DNA from: Dichomitus squalens LYAD-421 SS1
Lineage: Eukaryota > Basidiomycota > Agaricomycetes > Polyporales > Polyporaceae
Assembly (NCBI RefSeq): GCF_000275845.1
Contig: NW_006766911.1
Location: 214,388 to 278,387, forward strand
Direction: 5' to 3'
Length of the DNA stretch: 64,000 nt
Shown: in pieces, positions 61,591-64,000 of the stretch
Layout of the letters: each line of letters begins with the position of its first letter
Position numbering within the stretch: the stretch's first letter is position 1
Program-made: the position numbers and the translations under genes
The notes under the pieces: generated by a model
The model's database searches: none
The model's input: the letters and a program-made list of their open reading frames with translations, nothing else
Told to the model about the DNA's origin: nothing

Positions 61591-61775
61591 GTTTCAGTCA
61601 ATGGGTATTGACTGGGGTCTAAGTCGCGTGGGGAGCACGTGCGCCGACAACGTGCTTTTCTCTTCCCCGTCGCACAAAGCCTTTGTCGCGCTCAACGCGT
61701 TTTTGCAGCGCGGGGCAAGGTCTTTGTTTTCTATGATTACTTATATGTACAGGTCTCTGATGCTTCTCCCTCCTT

Positions 61776-61860
61776 ACCTCCTTCCTCACCGGCGTGCTCG
61801 AAAGGTACGATACACGTACCGTAGTTCCCGCACCTCCTTCCTCACCGGCGTGCTCGAAAG
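61776..61860 (+). repeat. 29-bp direct repeat (61776-61804 and 61832-61860)
   Basis: Two identical copies starting ACCTCCTTCCTCACCGGCGT and ending CTCGAAAG, 56 bases apart, lie about 150 bases before the gag ORF. They could belong to the terminal repeat region of the retroelement. Confidence 0.7.
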
Positions 61861-62007
61861 TCCCCGACTTCGGGCTTCGCATTTTCTTAGATCACGGCCC
61901 CGCGCCACCGCAGCACACTGCAACGAGGCCCCGACGGCCGCTTCCTGAAGCGCGTGCCTGCATCTACAGAACCCGTACCGACATCACCCACACCAGATTC
62001 AGACAAT

Positions 62008-63006
62008 ATGGCTGGTTCTGGCGATCCCCCGGGCGGCTCCTCGTCGACTAACCCCACCGGTAACAGCTCGACCACGGGCAACACCAGTGGCCCGTCCACT
62101 CAACCCACGTCAACCTCGCAGCCCCCGGACCCGGTGGCGGCCGCCCTCAACGCGACGGCCCCGCAGGTCAGCTTCTCCCCGGACCAGCTCCAAGCCATCG
62201 TGCAGACCCTGGCCACCCTGTACCAAGGGCAACAAGGGGCAGCCGCGCCCGCGCCGCCGACAGCGACCCCAGCAGTGGTTACGGCGGCAGCCTTCCCGCA
62301 ATTCGTTTTTGCGCCGGCAAACCCGGCCCCTGCTGGTAAGTCTTTGCTCGACCTTTTCCCCTCCATTGAGGGCTCCGTCCTCCTCGAGATCGCGCGACAT
62401 GAGTTCCGGCCGGGCGACCTCTATAAGCTCGACCCGCGCCACAAGGACCGTGCCACCCGGCAGGTCCTTGACGTGAGCAGTGGCGTTGTTTCGGTGCGCG
62501 ATCAGGCGCCCCGGGACTACCCCAATTTCCATTCGCTCTACCTTCCCCTTATTACATTTTTTAACGTGCTCGGAGGGTTCGCGAGCACGGGCGGCGACGC
62601 CATTGCGCTTTACCAGCTTACTTCGAGCAGCTCCGAGTACCTCGCTCGGATGGTTCAGTTTAGTCAGGATTACCAGTGGTCGGCCGTTCTGGCCTACCAC
62701 TTCGACTTCCACTACAAGCGTCGCCGGGAGATGCTCCGTGGCGACTATTCCGGCTGGGCGACCATCGATACAAGCCTCCAAGCGGAGCACCTCATCGGCC
62801 GGGAACGAGCGCGCCCCTCGGGCACCCCGAAAGGATCTGCCGGTGGCTCCAGTCGTCCGCGCGACACGGAGCCATGCCGCAACTTCAACAAGGGGACATG
62901 TGCTTCCCCTTGCCACTGGAATCGCCCCCACAAGTGCCTGGGGTGCGGCGCGACCGACCACGGGCAATCAGCCTGTCGGCGCGCCAACCCGCCAGCTCAG
63001 GCTTGA
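62008..63006 (+). CDS. Retrotransposon gag-like protein with zinc-knuckle region
   Basis: About 332 residues. The N-terminal third is Gly/Ser/Thr/Pro/Ala-rich and low in complexity. The middle has the capsid-like SLLDLFPSIEGSVLLEIARH, YKLDPRHKDRATRQVLDVSS and FHSLYLPLITFFNVLGGFAS-TGG, then LARMVQFSQDYQWSAVLAYH. The C-terminus contains a Cys/His cluster: EPCRNFNKGTCASPCHWNRP and HKCLGCGATDHGQSACRR. This layout is that of gag proteins of basidiomycete DIRS/Ngaro-like elements. The open frame extends to a GTG at 61954; the first ATG is at 62008 (MAGSGDPPGG). The stop is TGA, and the frame stays open beyond it into pol. Confidence 0.75.
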   Translation: MAGSGDPPGGSSSTNPTGNSSTTGNTSGPSTQPTSTSQPPDPVAAALNATAPQVSFSPDQLQAIVQTLATLYQGQQGAAAPAPPTATPAVVTAAAFPQFVFAPANPAPAGKSLLDLFPSIEGSVLLEIARHEFRPGDLYKLDPRHKDRATRQVLDVSSGVVSVRDQAPRDYPNFHSLYLPLITFFNVLGGFASTGGDAIALYQLTSSSSEYLARMVQFSQDYQWSAVLAYHFDFHYKRRREMLRGDYSGWATIDTSLQAEHLIGRERARPSGTPKGSAGGSSRPRDTEPCRNFNKGTCASPCHWNRPHKCLGCGATDHGQSACRRANPPAQA

Positions 63007-63579
63007 GGCGCCGGCGGGACGAGCGGCGAGCGCCCCGTCATCGCTCGTCCTCAGCCCACACCTCACCTGACGGACAACCCTTCGCCTCAACCATCTCGTC
63101 CCCGGCCCCCACTTGTAATTTCCCCCATTGCAGTCCCGTCTCCCGCCGCTCCTCTCCCGCTGTATTCCTTCCCAGCAGGCCCCGCCCCACCCGCCCGCCC
63201 TAACACAGATCCACGGTGCAATGCCATATCTCTCCGTTCACACGAGACCATGCCCGTCCCCTCGACTCTGCGCTGCGATGCTTGGTCCCGTTACTTAGCC
63301 GATTACCCTGATCCCGAATTTGTACGCTCGCTACGTCATATAATAGATTTTGGTGCTGCCCTCGGATTCTCTGGCCCACCATTGTCTCAGGACTGCCGCA
63401 ACCTGTCCACCGCCCTCGAACACCCTGACACTGTCGCCGCAGACATCGCCGCCCTCACCTCGCGCCAACGCATGCATGGGCCCTTTCCGGCCCCGCCCTT
63501 TACGCCCTTCCGATCCTCCCCGCTAGGAGTCGTCTCTCGCCCACGCAACCCCTCGAAACTTCGCGTCTGTTACGACTGA
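63007..63579 (+). pseudogene. Pol fragment: N-terminal reverse transcriptase region, truncated
   Basis: In the same frame as gag, 190 codons are open without an ATG requirement from 63007 to the TGA at 63577-63579. The first 80 codons are Pro-rich. Then come LRCDAWSRYLADYPDPEFVR, IIDFGAALGFSGPP, NLSTALEHPDTVAADIA and HGPFPAPPFTPFRSSPLGVV-SRPRNPSKLRVCYD. The spacing of FRSSPLGVV and LRVCYD matches the first RT block of DIRS/Ngaro-type elements, where D-L-S normally follows. The catalytic YxDD region, RNase H and recombinase are absent because the frame ends here. Confidence 0.7.
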
Positions 63580-64000
63580 CTGTCGAGCGAGTAAGTGGAG
63601 ACGAGCGAGGCAGGCAGGAGCGCCGACGAGCTCTGATCGCAGTGAGACTGGAGCGGAGCTCAACAGGCAGGACTGGAGACAAGATGTGTATTGAGTGAAG
63701 TATCTACAGAGCGAAATACACGATGGCTTACCTGGAGACAAGAGGTCGAAACTAGAGTCTCCAGGTAGCAAGGGATCCAGCTATATACGAGGAACGAACA
63801 ATGGGCGCTAAGGGGACAATGGCGTTGCCATGGGCACCGAGTACAAGGCCGTAGGACAATAGCGAAGAGAGAAACAAGGGGAGCTGTTGTCCGTGTGCAA
63901 ACAAGGGGAAACCACGCCGAATAGAGAACAAGGGGTGAACGTACAAGGCAGTGGTCCGAATCGAAAAGGAAAACGTAGCCCCGTGGGGGCGGTTCGTGAC
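63580..64000. mobile_element. Sequence interrupting the reverse transcriptase, possible LTR of another element
   Basis: RT similarity stops abruptly at 63579. The following sequence begins near TGTCGAGCGAGTAAGTGGAG, a TG start as in LTRs, is non-coding, and contains a TATATACG element (about 63782). Both ends cannot be seen because the window stops. Identification as an LTR is inference. Confidence 0.35.

Noticed and set aside
61954..62007. GTG start for the gag ORF
   Set aside because: Nuclear genes start with ATG; the first ATG in frame is at 62008.

Overview
The window looks like nuclear DNA of a filamentous basidiomycete, most likely an agaricomycete wood or litter decayer. This is inferred from the dense short introns (about 45-75 nt, GT-AG with a few GC-AG), the GC-rich exons and the gene content: an A1 aspartic protease, GH43 and GH47 enzymes, S28 peptidases, secreted carboxylesterases and tandem P450s. 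No ribosomal RNA or CRISPR array was seen.

Layout. 1-5 kb: the 3' part of a type-B carboxylesterase and a secreted beta-propeller (lactonase-like) protein. 5.5-6.3 kb: a non-autonomous DNA transposon. 6.5-8.9 kb: TRM82 (WD40 subunit of the tRNA m7G methyltransferase) next to an intron-containing tRNA-Asp(GTC). 9.1-14.4 kb: two tandem S28 serine peptidases. 14.7-24.2 kb: a housekeeping block of GH47 alpha-mannosidase, ERV1 sulfhydryl oxidase, a HIT zinc-finger protein (ZNHIT2-like) with a decayed tandem copy of its 3' end, and PAF1, plus two abutting inverted-repeat elements. 25-27.5 kb: a second, complete carboxylesterase. 28.9-33.9 kb: two tandem P450s, one carrying an in-frame stop. 35-37.1 kb: two small secreted-protein paralogues. 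37.6-38.4 kb: a TMEM97/EXPERA membrane protein. 38.8-43.7 kb and 58.5-59.4 kb: three members of a protein family I cannot assign. 44.1-47.3 kb: a METTL21-like methyltransferase divergent from a mitochondrial rhomboid protease. 48.3-49.5 kb: an F-box protein. 52.8-58 kb: an aspartic protease and a GH43 enzyme. 62-64 kb: a retrotransposon with gag and an interrupted reverse transcriptase.

How the genes work together. The secreted hydrolases (esterases, S28 peptidases, aspartic protease, GH43) suit extracellular nutrition. GH47 acts on secreted glycoproteins. The P450s suggest secondary or xenobiotic metabolism. PAF1, TRM82, ERV1, the rhomboid protease and ZNHIT2 are core cellular functions. The striking property is local duplication: six sets of paralogues or partial copies lie within 64 kb, some intact and some decaying. 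Exon boundaries were read by hand by joining frames at splice consensus sites and comparing paralogues; individual borders may be off by a few bases.
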